Shown here: one piece after another, positions 43,780 through 52,989 of the stretch | How the letters are laid out: the number at the start of each line of letters is the position of its first letter | Position numbering within the stretch: position 1 is the stretch's first letter | NCBI GenBank assembly: GCA_965242565.1 | Contig: OZ251457.1 | Location: 2,170,001 to 2,234,000 of the forward strand | Direction: 5' to 3' | DNA: 64,000 nucleotides | Source: CATQGW01 sp965242565 | GTDB lineage: Bacteria > Chloroflexota > Dehalococcoidia > Bin125 | Notes under the pieces: generated by a model | Databases searched by the model: none | What the model was told of the DNA's origin: nothing | What the model saw: only the letters and a program-made list of their open reading frames with translations | Program-made: the position numbers and the translations under genes

Positions 43780-45243
43780 CTAGCCGGCGGCGGGGGGGAG
43801 GGCGCGTTCGGCCTGGCAATCGGCTAGCCACTGGAGCATTGTCGGCACTGCGGCGTGCGCGCCGCCGAGCGCGGTGACGACCAGGTCCGCGCCGCGCACG
43901 TTGTCGCCGCCGGCGAAGACGCCGGGACGTGAAGTGCGCCCACTCTCGTCGACCAGCACCTCGCCCCAGTCGTTCACGTCGATGCCGGAACCCTCGTAGA
44001 GGCCGCGGCTGACGTCGTAGCCGACGGCGACGACAACGGTGTCGGCGTCCATCACGAACTCGGAGTCGGGCTGGGGCATGGGGCGGCGGCGTCCGCTCTC
44101 GTCGGGCTCGCCGAGCGCCATCCGCACGCACTCGACGCCGGCGACGCGGCCGTCTTTGCCCAGCAGTTGCACGGGGGTGGTGAGGTACTCGAAGTTGACG
44201 CCCTCTTCGCGAGCGTGGAGCCGCTCCTCGAGCCGCCCCTGCATTTCGTTTTCGGTGCGGCGGTAGAGCAGGGTGACCTGCGACGCGCCGAGTCGAATGG
44301 CCGAGCGCACGCAATCCATCGAGGTGTCGCCGCCGCCCACGACAACGACGCGCCGGCCGGCCGCTTCGGGACGGCTGCGCATGGCGGCGGGCAGCTCCGG
44401 GTCGGGCAGGTTGGCGCGGACCAAGAACTCGGTGGCGCTGTAGACGAAGGCAAGGTCTTCGCCTTGCAGACGCAGGCGCTTGCCCGCTCCCGCGCCGTGG
44501 CCGAGGAAGACGGCGTCCCACTCGTCCAGCTCGTCCCAGCCGATGTCCTGACCGACGAGAGTCTCGAAGCGGAACTCGACGCCGGCGGACTGGAGGGCCT
44601 TGATCTTCTCATCAACGATGCCTTTGGCCGATTTAAAGTTGGGGATGCCGTAGCGGAGCACGCCGCCGCCGGCGGGCCAGGCTTCGAAGACGGTCACCTC
44701 GTGGCCGGCGCCGCGCATCGCTTCGGCCACGGCCAGGCCGGCGGGCCCGGAGCCGACGACGGCGACGCGCTGGCCGCTCTCGCGCTCGGGGCGCGGGACG
44801 GGGAAGCCGCCGCGCTGCTTGCGGTCCCAATCGCCGAGGAAGGCTTCGAGCTTGCCGATGGCGACGGGCTTGGCCTTTTTGCCGACCACGCAGACGCCTT
44901 CGCAGAGCGCTTCCTGCGGGCAGAGCCGGCCGCAGAGTTCGGGCATCTCGCTGGTCTGGCGGAAGACGGCTGCGGCGTCGGCCAGCTTGCCGACTTCCAG
45001 AAAGGCGAGCGCGCCGGGGATGTCGTTGTCAATCGGGCAGGCTTTGGTGCAGGGGGCGGCAGGGCACTGGATGCAGCGCTGGGCCTCGAACATCGCCGGC
45101 CCGGCAGTGTAGCCGTAATAGACCTCGTCCCAGTTATGGACGCGAGCATGCGGCGTCTGCTTGGTCACATGATGCGGAGGGATGCGGAGGCGCGCCTTGC
45201 GATCGAGCGGCAGACCGGTGCGTGTGGTCTGTGCCTTGGCCAT
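43780..45243 (-). CDS. NAD(P)-dependent oxidoreductase, glutamate synthase small-subunit (GltD) type
   Basis: 487 residues from ATG 45243. N-terminal Fe-S part CIQCPAAPCTKACPIDNDIP and CGRLCPQEALCEGVC, FAD motif VAVVGSGPAGLAVAEAM, second nucleotide motif VVVVGGGDTSMDCVRSA, and the closing VFAGGDNVRGADLVVTALGGAHAA. No large subunit gltB nearby, so it may serve another partner (e.g. NfnB/PreT-like). Confidence 0.87.
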   Translation of the reverse strand: MAKAQTTRTGLPLDRKARLRIPPHHVTKQTPHARVHNWDEVYYGYTAGPAMFEAQRCIQCPAAPCTKACPIDNDIPGALAFLEVGKLADAAAVFRQTSEMPELCGRLCPQEALCEGVCVVGKKAKPVAIGKLEAFLGDWDRKQRGGFPVPRPERESGQRVAVVGSGPAGLAVAEAMRGAGHEVTVFEAWPAGGGVLRYGIPNFKSAKGIVDEKIKALQSAGVEFRFETLVGQDIGWDELDEWDAVFLGHGAGAGKRLRLQGEDLAFVYSATEFLVRANLPDPELPAAMRSRPEAAGRRVVVVGGGDTSMDCVRSAIRLGASQVTLLYRRTENEMQGRLEERLHAREEGVNFEYLTTPVQLLGKDGRVAGVECVRMALGEPDESGRRRPMPQPDSEFVMDADTVVVAVGYDVSRGLYEGSGIDVNDWGEVLVDESGRTSRPGVFAGGDNVRGADLVVTALGGAHAAVPTMLQWLADCQAERALPPAAG

Positions 45244-45363
45244 TGCGAGCGTCGGCCTCCTGTGACCGAAATGAACAAGATTCAGCATAACTGCGGGTGC
45301 GGCTGCGCGGGGCGATCGCAGGCGGCGCGGCTGCTAGCCTCAGGCTTCCGAGGCGGCTGAAAG

Positions 45364-46233
45364 GTGGAGTTTCGCAACGTGGATGTAAATCCCGACGCAA
45401 CTGCCGCCGGCCGGCGGCGCGCCGAGCAGTTCGGGCGGATCGCGCATGGTCCGGATGGAGCGCTGCGGCTCGATCTCGCCTGCTTGCAGATCGGACGGAT
45501 CGTGGAGCCCGGGCTGGATGCATCGGCGGCGCTCGAGCGGCTGCAACAGCTGGCGGAGGAGGTTGCGGCGGTCCGCGGGGACAACGGTGAGCCCACGGTC
45601 GGGGCGGCGGCGCTCTGCGAGGTGCTGTTCCAACGGCATCGGCTGCGGGGCGACACGGAAACCTACTACGAGCCGGCGAACTGCTGCCTGCACCGCGCGC
45701 TGGAGACCGAACAGGGGATGCCGATCACCCTGGCGGTGATCATGCTGGAAGTGGGGCGGCGGGCGGGGATTGCGCTACAGGGCGTGGGCGCGCCATTTCA
45801 CTTTCTCGTCAAGTACGCGGACGAGGGGGGCGATCACTACCTCGATCCGTTTCACGCCGGCCGCGCGATCGACCGCGATCAGCTGGCGGCGCGCCTGCGT
45901 CAGACCAACCCGGCGGCGGGAGCGAGCGCGGAGGCGTTTCTGAGCGGTGTGACCAAGCGGCAGATGTTGCAGCGCATCCTGACCAACCTCAAGGGCGCCT
46001 GCGTGCGTAAGCGGCAGTTCAACGAGGCGTTGGAGACGACCGAGTACCTGCTCGCGCTGACCCCCTGGGCACTTGAGGAGCGGCGCGACCGCGGGCTGCT
46101 CCACTACGAGCTCGGTTCGCTCGAGGCTGCGCTCACCGATCTGGAGCTCTACCAACAGCATGCCGAGAACCCGCCCGACGCGAATCGAGTGGCGGCGATC
46201 GTCCAGCGGGTGCGCGGCCAGCTGGACGAGTGA
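45364..46233 (+). CDS. SirB1-type transglutaminase-like protein with TPR-like C-terminus
   Basis: 289 residues, GTG start. YYEPANCCLHRALETEQGMPITLAVIMLEVGRRAG has the Cys and the GMPITL of the SirB1 domain, followed by GVGAPFHFLVKY and YLDPFHAGRAI. From ~200 a helical repeat region (KRQFNEALETTEYLLALTPW, RRDRGLLHYELGSLEAALTDL). Function unknown in most bacteria. Confidence 0.8.
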   Translation: MEFRNVDVNPDATAAGRRRAEQFGRIAHGPDGALRLDLACLQIGRIVEPGLDASAALERLQQLAEEVAAVRGDNGEPTVGAAALCEVLFQRHRLRGDTETYYEPANCCLHRALETEQGMPITLAVIMLEVGRRAGIALQGVGAPFHFLVKYADEGGDHYLDPFHAGRAIDRDQLAARLRQTNPAAGASAEAFLSGVTKRQMLQRILTNLKGACVRKRQFNEALETTEYLLALTPWALEERRDRGLLHYELGSLEAALTDLELYQQHAENPPDANRVAAIVQRVRGQLDE

Positions 46234-46278
46234 TTGGGCGGCTGATCGGGTCGGCGGGTAAAGAGGCGTGCGGCTCGC

Positions 46279-46284
46279 TATAAT
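46279..46284 (+). promoter_or_regulatory. consensus -10 box TATAAT before yjbQ-like gene
   Basis: Perfect TATAAT; no strong -35. Leaves an untranslated leader of about 88 bases with a gcggccgcgg palindrome before the gaggaggag ribosome binding site. Confidence 0.5.
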
Positions 46285-46378
46285 GCAAGGCGCGGCCGCG
46301 GGACTGCTGCAACCCGCCGGGCGCATCGATCTCATCTCATCCCGATCATCTTGCAGTCCGTGAAATCCGAGGAGGAGA

Positions 46379-46897
46379 ATGGCCAGAGCCGCGACAATCC
46401 GGCCGCTGCCGGTTGCTGCGCCCGCCTCCGATCCCCAGACCTTCCGCCACGCACACGACGAGCTGCGCTACCGCACCGAGTGCGGCCCGTGGTTCCTCGA
46501 CATCACCGACGATGTGCGCGCGATCCTGCGCGAATCCGGCGTTGCCTTCGGTCAGGTCTCGGTGTTTTCGCAGCACACGACGGCGGCGATCATTCTGCAG
46601 GAGCACGAACCGCTGCTGCTGGAGGACCTGCGCGACCGCCTGGCGCAGTTCGCGCCGCCCGGCGACTACTACCGGCACAACGACTTCGCGATCCGCACCG
46701 TGAACATGCACGAGAACGAGCCGGAGAACGGCCACTCGCACGCCCAGCACATGCTGCTGGGCACCAGCGAAACGATTCCCGTGCTCAACGGCGAGCTGCA
46801 CATCGGCGAATACCAGAGCATCTTCCTGGTGGAGCTCGACGATGCGCGGGATCGCACGGTGAGCGTCTCCGTGCTGGGCGTGGCCGCCGGGCCCTAG
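46379..46897 (+). CDS. YjbQ/UPF0047 family protein
   Basis: 172 residues. HDELRYRTECGPWFLDITDDVRAIL, VFSQHTTAAIILQEHEPLLLEDL, HMLLGTSETIPVLNGELHIGEYQSIFLVELD are the family blocks. Members have secondary thiamine-phosphate synthase activity in E. coli. Ribosome binding site gaggaggag just before ATG. Confidence 0.88.
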   Translation: MARAATIRPLPVAAPASDPQTFRHAHDELRYRTECGPWFLDITDDVRAILRESGVAFGQVSVFSQHTTAAIILQEHEPLLLEDLRDRLAQFAPPGDYYRHNDFAIRTVNMHENEPENGHSHAQHMLLGTSETIPVLNGELHIGEYQSIFLVELDDARDRTVSVSVLGVAAGP

Positions 46898-46919
46898 CGT
46901 CCCCGGCAACGCGCGCGCG

Positions 46920-48014
46920 ATGCCCGCGCCAGCCGTCTCGACGCCGCTCGCGCGGTCACTCAGTGCGCGGATCCGCGCGAGCGGGCCGATCACGTACGCG
47001 GAGTGGATGGGCGCCGCGCTCTACGACGCGCGGCACGGCTACTACCGGCGCGGACGACCGACGGTCGGCCCCGAGGGGGACTTCCTGACCAGCCCCGAAG
47101 TGCATCCGATCTTCGGCGCGGCAGTCGCGCAGGCGGTCGCGCGCCTCCACCGACGGCTCGGAGAGCCGCCGCTACTGCGCATCGTGGAGGTGGGACCGGG
47201 CACGGGGGCGCTGGCGGAGTCGTTGCTGGCGTCGGCGGCGATGCCCGTTTCGCTGACTTTGGTGGAACCCGACGCGCGGGCGCGCGAGCGCCAGCGTGAG
47301 CGATTGGCGTCGTTCGGCGGTCGGGTCAAGTGGCGCGGATCGGTCGCCGACGCAGCGCACAGAACCCATGAGGCGCACAGGGCGCAGCTGGTGATCGCCA
47401 ACGAGCTGCTTGATGCGCAGCCCGTGCATCGGCTGCGATTCGAGGGCGGACGCTGGCGCGAGTTGCTGGTCGAATGCTCCCCGCAGGGAGCATTCCGCGA
47501 TTGTCCCGCCGACGTGAGCGATCCGGCGCTGTTGGCGCCGCTGCGGGATGCGCAGCCGCGCGAGGGGCAGATCGCGGAGGTGTCGCCGATGCGGGCCGAG
47601 CTCGTCGGCGCGCTGGCGGGGTTGGTCGATCGGGGTCTGTTGCTGCTGTTCGACTACGGCTATCCGCGCCGCGAGCTATACGACGCGCGGCGGCGTGGCG
47701 GCACGCTGATGACTTTTCGCGGCCATGTGCCGGGCGACGATCCCTACGCGCGGCCGGGCGAGCAGGACATCACCTGCCACATCGACATCGACCAGGCGCG
47801 CGAGGCGGCGATGGCGGCGGGGATGGTCTGGCATCCGCCGCGCAGCCAGGCGGAGTGGCTCGGCGAGTTCGGGAAGCCGCTGCTGCGCGGCATTGCGGAT
47901 GCGAGAGCGCGGCTGGCCGCGCGGCGCGCACTGGAAGCGCTGCGCGACCCCGACGGGTTGGGCAGAATTATGGTGATGAGCGCCTCGCGCGGCCTCGAAG
48001 GAGACGGAGTATGA
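46920..48014 (+). CDS. SAM-dependent methyltransferase, MidA/NDUFAF7 family
   Basis: 364 residues. YAEWMGAALYDARHGYYRRG and FLTSPEVHPIFG are hallmarks; SAM motif IVEVGPGTGALAESLL; then VIANELLDAQPVHRL and LLLLFDYGYPRRELY. Mitochondrial members methylate an Arg in complex I subunit NDUFS2; the bacterial target is not established. Overlaps the next gene by four bases. Confidence 0.87.
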   Translation: MPAPAVSTPLARSLSARIRASGPITYAEWMGAALYDARHGYYRRGRPTVGPEGDFLTSPEVHPIFGAAVAQAVARLHRRLGEPPLLRIVEVGPGTGALAESLLASAAMPVSLTLVEPDARARERQRERLASFGGRVKWRGSVADAAHRTHEAHRAQLVIANELLDAQPVHRLRFEGGRWRELLVECSPQGAFRDCPADVSDPALLAPLRDAQPREGQIAEVSPMRAELVGALAGLVDRGLLLLFDYGYPRRELYDARRRGGTLMTFRGHVPGDDPYARPGEQDITCHIDIDQAREAAMAAGMVWHPPRSQAEWLGEFGKPLLRGIADARARLAARRALEALRDPDGLGRIMVMSASRGLEGDGV

Positions 48015-48472
48015 GCTCGCCCGCTATCGGCGATCCGCTGCCCAACCCGACGCTGCAACGCGCGGACGGAACGATCGCGCTCCACGAGCTGCGCGAGTTG
48101 TTGGGCGACGGCCCGCTGCTGGTGCTCTTCTACCGCGAGGATGCGACGCCCAACTGCACGACCCAGCTGTGCGCGTTCCGCGACGAATGGGAGTTGATCG
48201 CCGAGCTGGGGGCGTCGGTCGCTGCGATCAGCGCCGACGGCGTCGAGTCGCAGCGTCGCTTCGCGGCGGCGCAGCGCTTCCCGTTTCCGCTGCTCAGCGA
48301 TCCGGAGCTCGCGGCGGCGCGGGCGTTCGGCGTGGCCGACGAGGCCGCCAAACGCAGCGAGCGTGCGGCGTTCGTCGCCGATGGGAGCGGCGTGATCACG
48401 CTCGCGATCCCCTTCTACCAGCCGGCGAACCTCGACCATTTTCAGTCCGTCTTTGAGGCGCTCGGCGTCTGA
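48011..48472 (+). CDS. peroxiredoxin (AhpC/TSA, PrxQ/BCP-like)
   Basis: 153 residues. VLFYREDATPNCTTQLCAFRD has peroxidatic Cys49 and a probable resolving Cys54 five residues on, the PrxQ arrangement. FPLLSDPELAAARAFGVADEA follows. Reduces peroxides using thioredoxin. Confidence 0.88.
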   Translation: MSSPAIGDPLPNPTLQRADGTIALHELRELLGDGPLLVLFYREDATPNCTTQLCAFRDEWELIAELGASVAAISADGVESQRRFAAAQRFPFPLLSDPELAAARAFGVADEAAKRSERAAFVADGSGVITLAIPFYQPANLDHFQSVFEALGV

Positions 48473-48490
48473 CGCGATAGCCTCACGCAG

Positions 48491-50155
48491 GTGAACACAC
48501 TGCCCGAACAGTTGCCCGACATGTTGATCAGCACATTGCCCGAACCGCTACAGGCCGCCGCCCGCTGGCTAGCGGATCACGAGGCTGAGATTTTGGCCGA
48601 GCAAATCGCGCTGTGTGAGATTGCGGCTCCGACGGGAGCGGAGGGGGCTCGGGCCGAAGCGGTGGCGGCAGCAATGCGGCGGATCGGCCTGCGGGTGAAG
48701 CGCGACGCGGTGGGAAATGTGATCGGGGAACGCGCGGGCGCGGCAGACACATCGTCCGACGCACCGATCGTGATCTCTTCGCATCTGGACACCGTGTTCG
48801 GCGCGGAGCAGCCGGTGCGCGTGGCGCGGCCAGGCGAGCCGAACCCGTACCGCGGCGGCGAGCCGACGCCGGCGGGCGAGTATCACGCGCCAGGCATTTC
48901 GGATGCGGCGGCGGGGCTGGCGGCGCTGCTGGCGCTGGCGCGCGCGCTGGCGGCGGCGGAGATCGTGCTGCGCCGCCCGCTGCTCTTCCTCGCCACCGTC
49001 GGCGAGGAGGGACGCGGGGATCTGCGCGGGGCGCGGCATTTCTTCGGCTCGGAGCGCGGGCGCGCGGCGGCGGCGTTCATCACGATCGACCACGCCGAGC
49101 CGGCGATGATCGTGCGTCGCGGGATCGGCTCGCGGCGCTACGCGGTGGAGTTTCGGGGCGCGGGCGGGCACTCCTGGGCGCACGCGGGGCGCTACAACCC
49201 CGTCTTCGCGCTGAGCGCCGCCGTCGAACGGCTGGCGCGGCTGCCGATGTCCGCAGAGCCGCGCGCGACGTACAACATCGGCGTCGTCTCCGCGCCGGGC
49301 AGCGTGAATGCGATCCCCGCCTCGGCCTCGTTACAGGCGGATCTGCGCAGCGAGAGCGCCGAGGCGCTGGAAGAGCTCGACGCGGCGTTTCAGAAGGCGA
49401 TTCACGGCGGGCACGAGGCGGAGGCGGCGCGGCGTCCCGAAGGCGCGCAGCCGCCCGTGGTTGAGCAGATCGGCGAGCGTCCGGCGGGGCAAATCGACGA
49501 CCAGTCGCCGCTGCTGCTGAGCGCCGTCGCCGCGCTCGAGGCCGAGGGCCTCACGCCGCGGTTGAGCGGCGCATCGACCGACGCCAACGCGGCCTACGCG
49601 GCGGGCGTGCCGGCGATCGCGATGAGCTGGGGCGGCCGCTCCGACGAGCAGCACAGCACGCTGGAGTGGTTCTCGCCCACCGATCGTGCCCGCTCTCTGC
49701 GCGCGCTGCTGCGGCTGATCTGCGACCTCGCCGAGGCGCAATATGCTGCGCCGCAGGAGCAGGAGGCGGCGATGCCCGAAGACGCGCGCGCCTACAACGA
49801 CATCGTGCTGGATCACTTCCGCAACCCGCGCAACGCGGGGGAGTTGGCGGCGGCTAATGCGGTCGGCGAGGAGCGCAACCCCGTCTGCGGCGATCACATG
49901 CGGTTGATGCTGCGGATCGAGGACGAGCAGATCGCCGAAGCGCGCTTCCTGACGCGCGGCTGCGCAGCGGCGATCGCGACGAGCTCGGTCGCCACCGAGG
50001 TGCTGACGGGGATGTCGATCGTGCAGGCGGCTGAGCTGAAACGGCAGGATTTCGTGGACGCGGTGGGCGGGCTGCCGAAGAGCAAGATTCACTGTTCGGT
50101 GCTGGCGGCGGCGGCGCTGAAGCGGGCGCTGGCCGACTACCGCGCGCGGGCGTGA
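48491..50155 (+). CDS. peptidase M20 fused in frame to an IscU/SufU-like scaffold
   Basis: 554 residues in one open frame. Residues 1-~420: M20 metallopeptidase with ISSHLDTVF (His98, Asp100), GISDAAAG (Asp138), VGEEG (Glu172/173) and DEQHSTLEW. Residues 428-554: a complete IscU-type Fe-S scaffold with Cys466 in NPVCGD, Cys491 in TRGCAA and Cys535 in KIHCSV. Met428 is preceded by gcaggaggcggcg, a strong ribosome binding site, so the scaffold may also be made alone. A lost stop codon between two genes or a sequencing error is the alternative to a true fusion. Confidence 0.85.
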   Translation: MNTLPEQLPDMLISTLPEPLQAAARWLADHEAEILAEQIALCEIAAPTGAEGARAEAVAAAMRRIGLRVKRDAVGNVIGERAGAADTSSDAPIVISSHLDTVFGAEQPVRVARPGEPNPYRGGEPTPAGEYHAPGISDAAAGLAALLALARALAAAEIVLRRPLLFLATVGEEGRGDLRGARHFFGSERGRAAAAFITIDHAEPAMIVRRGIGSRRYAVEFRGAGGHSWAHAGRYNPVFALSAAVERLARLPMSAEPRATYNIGVVSAPGSVNAIPASASLQADLRSESAEALEELDAAFQKAIHGGHEAEAARRPEGAQPPVVEQIGERPAGQIDDQSPLLLSAVAALEAEGLTPRLSGASTDANAAYAAGVPAIAMSWGGRSDEQHSTLEWFSPTDRARSLRALLRLICDLAEAQYAAPQEQEAAMPEDARAYNDIVLDHFRNPRNAGELAAANAVGEERNPVCGDHMRLMLRIEDEQIAEARFLTRGCAAAIATSSVATEVLTGMSIVQAAELKRQDFVDAVGGLPKSKIHCSVLAAAALKRALADYRARA

Positions 50156-50739
50156 CCCGATTCCCGCTCGATGCGGCGATCGACTGCGGCGCGCTTCCCG
50201 CCGCGTCGGCGCTGAGCGATGTTTGCGCCCGCTCGAACGGCCGGCGCTGGCGCTGCGCCTTGAACGGTCCGCTGATCGCGGCGTTGATTGTGAGCGGCGC
50301 GGCGCTGGCGCTGCGCGACGGCTCGGCCGTCGCGTTGGAGGAGCGGTTGCTGGACGACGGAACGGTGGATTTGACGGACGCGCGGGCGATTGCCGCGCCG
50401 CACAGCGACGCGACGAGCGCCTGGGTGGGCGACGATTCGGTCGGCGAGCTGGGCGTCGCACTGACGCTGCGGATGCGCGGCGGGCGAATTGGCGATGCAG
50501 CGGCGGTGATTGCGGGCGTTGCGCCCTACCCATTGCGAGCGCGGCAGCTCGAGGGCGCGCTGCGCGGACGCGCCGCCTCGCCGCAGCTGCTCGAAATCGC
50601 CGCTCAGACGGCGCGGATCGAGGCGCAGCCGTTCGGCGTGGGCGATGTGCTCGATGAGGCGGCGCTCGAACAGCTGGCGGCGGCGGCGCGGGAAGCGCTG
50701 CGGTTGGCGCTCGACCGGGTGGGCCAAGGCATGCGCTAA
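50152..50739 (+). CDS. protein resembling the C-terminal domain of CO-dehydrogenase-type flavoproteins
   Basis: 195 residues, GTG overlapping the previous stop. The part RGGRIGDAAAVIAGVAPYPLRARQLEGALRG and the following helices look like the CODH_C domain of FAD subunits in the xanthine oxidase family, but the FAD-binding N-terminus is absent. A MobA-like gene lies 230 bases on. Weak assignment; could be an unrelated helical protein. Confidence 0.5.
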   Translation: MTRFPLDAAIDCGALPAASALSDVCARSNGRRWRCALNGPLIAALIVSGAALALRDGSAVALEERLLDDGTVDLTDARAIAAPHSDATSAWVGDDSVGELGVALTLRMRGGRIGDAAAVIAGVAPYPLRARQLEGALRGRAASPQLLEIAAQTARIEAQPFGVGDVLDEAALEQLAAAAREALRLALDRVGQGMR

Positions 50740-50748
50740 AATGCAGCA

Positions 50749-50973
50749 ATGATCCGCATCATCATTGGCATGTTTTTCTTGGTCGCCGTGCTGATCGGGA
50801 TAGTCAACGGCGACACCAACGGCGGTTTGGTGCTCGCGCTGATCATCGGTGGCGCGTTCATTGCTTGGGGTACGAGCGCCAGAAACCGCACCAAGCGCGA
50901 GGAGCGTCGCGACGAACTGCTGACCAAAATGCTCGAAGACGAAGAGAAGCGGCACCGCGAGCGGAACGATTGA
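50749..50973 (+). CDS. small membrane protein
   Basis: 74 residues: two hydrophobic helices (IIIGMFFLVAVLIGIVNG and GLVLALIIGGAFIAWG) and a highly charged tail (NRTKREERRDELLTKMLEDEEKRHRERND). Unknown family. Its stop overlaps the TTG start of the next gene. Confidence 0.6.
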   Translation: MIRIIIGMFFLVAVLIGIVNGDTNGGLVLALIIGGAFIAWGTSARNRTKREERRDELLTKMLEDEEKRHRERND

Positions 50974-51563
50974 CGACGGCGGCGATTCTGCTGGCGGCTG
51001 GGGCGTCGTCGCGGATGGGGCGGGCGAAGCCGTTGCTGGACTGGGGCGGGCGTCCGCTCGTTGCCGCGCAGGTTGAGGCGCTGCAAGCGGCCGGCTGCGC
51101 GCCGGTGATCGTGGTGCTGGGCGCACGGGCGGCGGGGGTGCGCCGAGTGCTGCCGCCCTCCGCGTGGTGGACCACCAACGCCGCCTGGCGCGAGGGACGG
51201 GCCGGCTCGATTCGAGCGGGCGGGCGAGCGGTTCCGGCGCATGCGGCGCGAATCGTGGTCGCGAGCGTCGATCAGCCCTGCTCGGCGTCCGCCGTGCGGC
51301 GCACCATCGCAGCGCTGGCCGCCAATCCCGCCGCCCGCATCGCGGTGCCGCGCCACGATGGGCGGAACGGACACCCGCCCGTCTTCGACGCCGCGCTGCT
51401 GCCGGAGTTGCGCCGCGTCAGCGAGCGCCGCGAAGGGCTGCGCGAGCTGCGACGCCGCTGGCGCGAAGCGACGATCTTCGTCGAGGTGGACGATCCGCTC
51501 GTGCTGCTCAATCTCAACACACCCGAGGATTATCGGCGGGCGAGCGGGGCGGCGATGCTGTAG
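50970..51563 (+). CDS. MobA/MocA-like nucleotidyltransferase
   Basis: 197 residues, TTG start overlapping the preceding stop. AILLAAGASSRMGRAKPLLDWGGRPL is the NTP-binding motif, VVASVDQPCSASAVRRTI the second, and LNLNTPEDYRRA the end motif. Enzymes of this type make molybdenum cofactor cytosine dinucleotide or load other cofactors; consistent with the CO-dehydrogenase-like fragment upstream but no Mo enzyme is in the window. Confidence 0.82.
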   Translation: MTTAAILLAAGASSRMGRAKPLLDWGGRPLVAAQVEALQAAGCAPVIVVLGARAAGVRRVLPPSAWWTTNAAWREGRAGSIRAGGRAVPAHAARIVVASVDQPCSASAVRRTIAALAANPAARIAVPRHDGRNGHPPVFDAALLPELRRVSERREGLRELRRRWREATIFVEVDDPLVLLNLNTPEDYRRASGAAML

Positions 51564-51593
51564 TGTGCCATTGAACCGATCGGACGCGCGTGC

Positions 51594-52601
51594 ATGGCCA
51601 TTCCCCTGCGACAGTCGTTTGAGGTTGGGAAGTACGTGTTGGGGCAGCGGCTGCGCGGCGTCGAGCGCTACCCGCTGGTGCTGATGCTCGAACCCCTGCT
51701 CCAGTGCAATCTCGAATGCGCCGGCTGCGGCAAAATTCAGCACCCCACCGACATCCTGCGCCGCCGCCTCACTCCGCAGCAATGCTGGGACGCAATCGAG
51801 GAATGCGGCGCGCCGGTCGTCTCGATCGCCGGCGGTGAGCCGCTGATCCACAACGAAATCGGCGAAATCGCGCGGGGCTTCGTGGAGCGCCGCAAGTTCG
51901 TCTACCTCTGCACCAACGCGATCCTGCTGGAGCGGAAGCTCGACCAGTTCGAGCCGAGCCCCTACCTGACGTTCTCGGTGCATGTGGACGGGCTGGAGGA
52001 GGACCATGATGCCTCCGTCTGCCGCGACGGCGTCTGGGACGTCGCGATCCGTGCGATTTCGGCAGCCAAAGAGCGCGGCTTCCGCGTTACCACCAACAGC
52101 ACCTTCTTCCTCGGCGCGGACCCGGAGCGGATTCGCGGGATGTTCGACCGCCTGACCGAGCTTGGCGTGGACGGGCTGATGATCTCGCCGGGCTATCCCT
52201 ACGAGAAAGCCCCGGACCAGGAGCACTTCTTGGCCCGCAACCAGACCAAAGAGCTGTTCCGCGAGATCCTGGATGACGCGCCGGAGCGCTGGACCTTCAA
52301 CCACTCCCAGCTGTTCCTTGAGTTTCTCAAGGGGGAGATCGAGTACGACTGCACGCCGTGGGGCAACCCGACGCGCACCGTCTTCGGCTGGCAGCGGCCC
52401 TGCTATCTGATGGACGAGGGCTACGCGGAGACATTCCGCGAGCTGATCGAGGAGACGGAGTGGGAAAACTACGGGGTGGCCAGCGGCAATCCGAAGTGCG
52501 TGGACTGCATGGTACATTCGGGCTACGAGGCGACGGCGGTGATCGATGCGTCGCAGAATGTGAAGCGTGGCCTGCGGACGCTGATGGCGACGTTCCGCTA
52601 G
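51594..52601 (+). CDS. hpnH: adenosyl-hopene transferase HpnH (radical SAM)
   Basis: 335 residues. Radical-SAM Cys38-Cys42-Cys45 in LLQCNLECAGCGKIQHPTDIL, then VVSIAGGEPLIHNEI and a C-terminal Cys region (CVDCMVHSGYEAT). Joins 5'-deoxyadenosine to diploptene to give adenosylhopane, first step of the C35 side chain. The alignment to HpnH is close over its whole length. Confidence 0.93.
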   Translation: MAIPLRQSFEVGKYVLGQRLRGVERYPLVLMLEPLLQCNLECAGCGKIQHPTDILRRRLTPQQCWDAIEECGAPVVSIAGGEPLIHNEIGEIARGFVERRKFVYLCTNAILLERKLDQFEPSPYLTFSVHVDGLEEDHDASVCRDGVWDVAIRAISAAKERGFRVTTNSTFFLGADPERIRGMFDRLTELGVDGLMISPGYPYEKAPDQEHFLARNQTKELFREILDDAPERWTFNHSQLFLEFLKGEIEYDCTPWGNPTRTVFGWQRPCYLMDEGYAETFRELIEETEWENYGVASGNPKCVDCMVHSGYEATAVIDASQNVKRGLRTLMATFR

Positions 52602-52629
52602 GGGACGCTCCGGAGGGCGGAGCCACAGC

Positions 52630-52985
52630 TATCCGTCGCCCATCGCGTTCATCACATCCTCCACGAACCCTCCGGATCCGTGGGGCTTGTGTAGTAGATC
52701 GTCCCCCGCCGCGTCGTGATCCGCACGCCGTTCGTAAAACGATTCGCCAGCCCGCGTCCGCCGCCCCAGCCGAGCACCCGCGGTATGAACGGAACCCGAA
52801 CCGCCTCGTCGATCGCCGTCCAGTTCAACTCCGCCTTAGGCTCGAAAGGCCAAGGAGCGGTCCGTCAAGTCGTAGCGCGTGTGGAATGCCGCGTGCAGCG
52901 ACAGGATCACGAGCGCCGTGATCGGCGCAACGAAGAACGCGCCGTTCAGCGCCCGCGCCGGTCCTGCGCGCACAGCCCCTTGGTA
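52630..52985 (-). pseudogene. frameshifted remnant, membrane/PH-like protein
   Basis: Minus-strand coding remains continue through at least three frames: GAFFVAPITALVILSLHAAF (a membrane helix) and TRYDLTDRSLAFRA end at a stop (about 52850); one base later KAELNWTAIDEAVRVPF and PRVLGWGGGRGLANRFTNG follow, then a shift to TIYYTSPTDPEG and another to FVEDVMNAMGDG ending at 52630. The strand pattern is like bacterial PH-domain proteins. The 5' end is lost against the VOC gene stop. This fills the gap 52602-52989. Confidence 0.6.
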
Positions 52986-52989
52986 GGGG

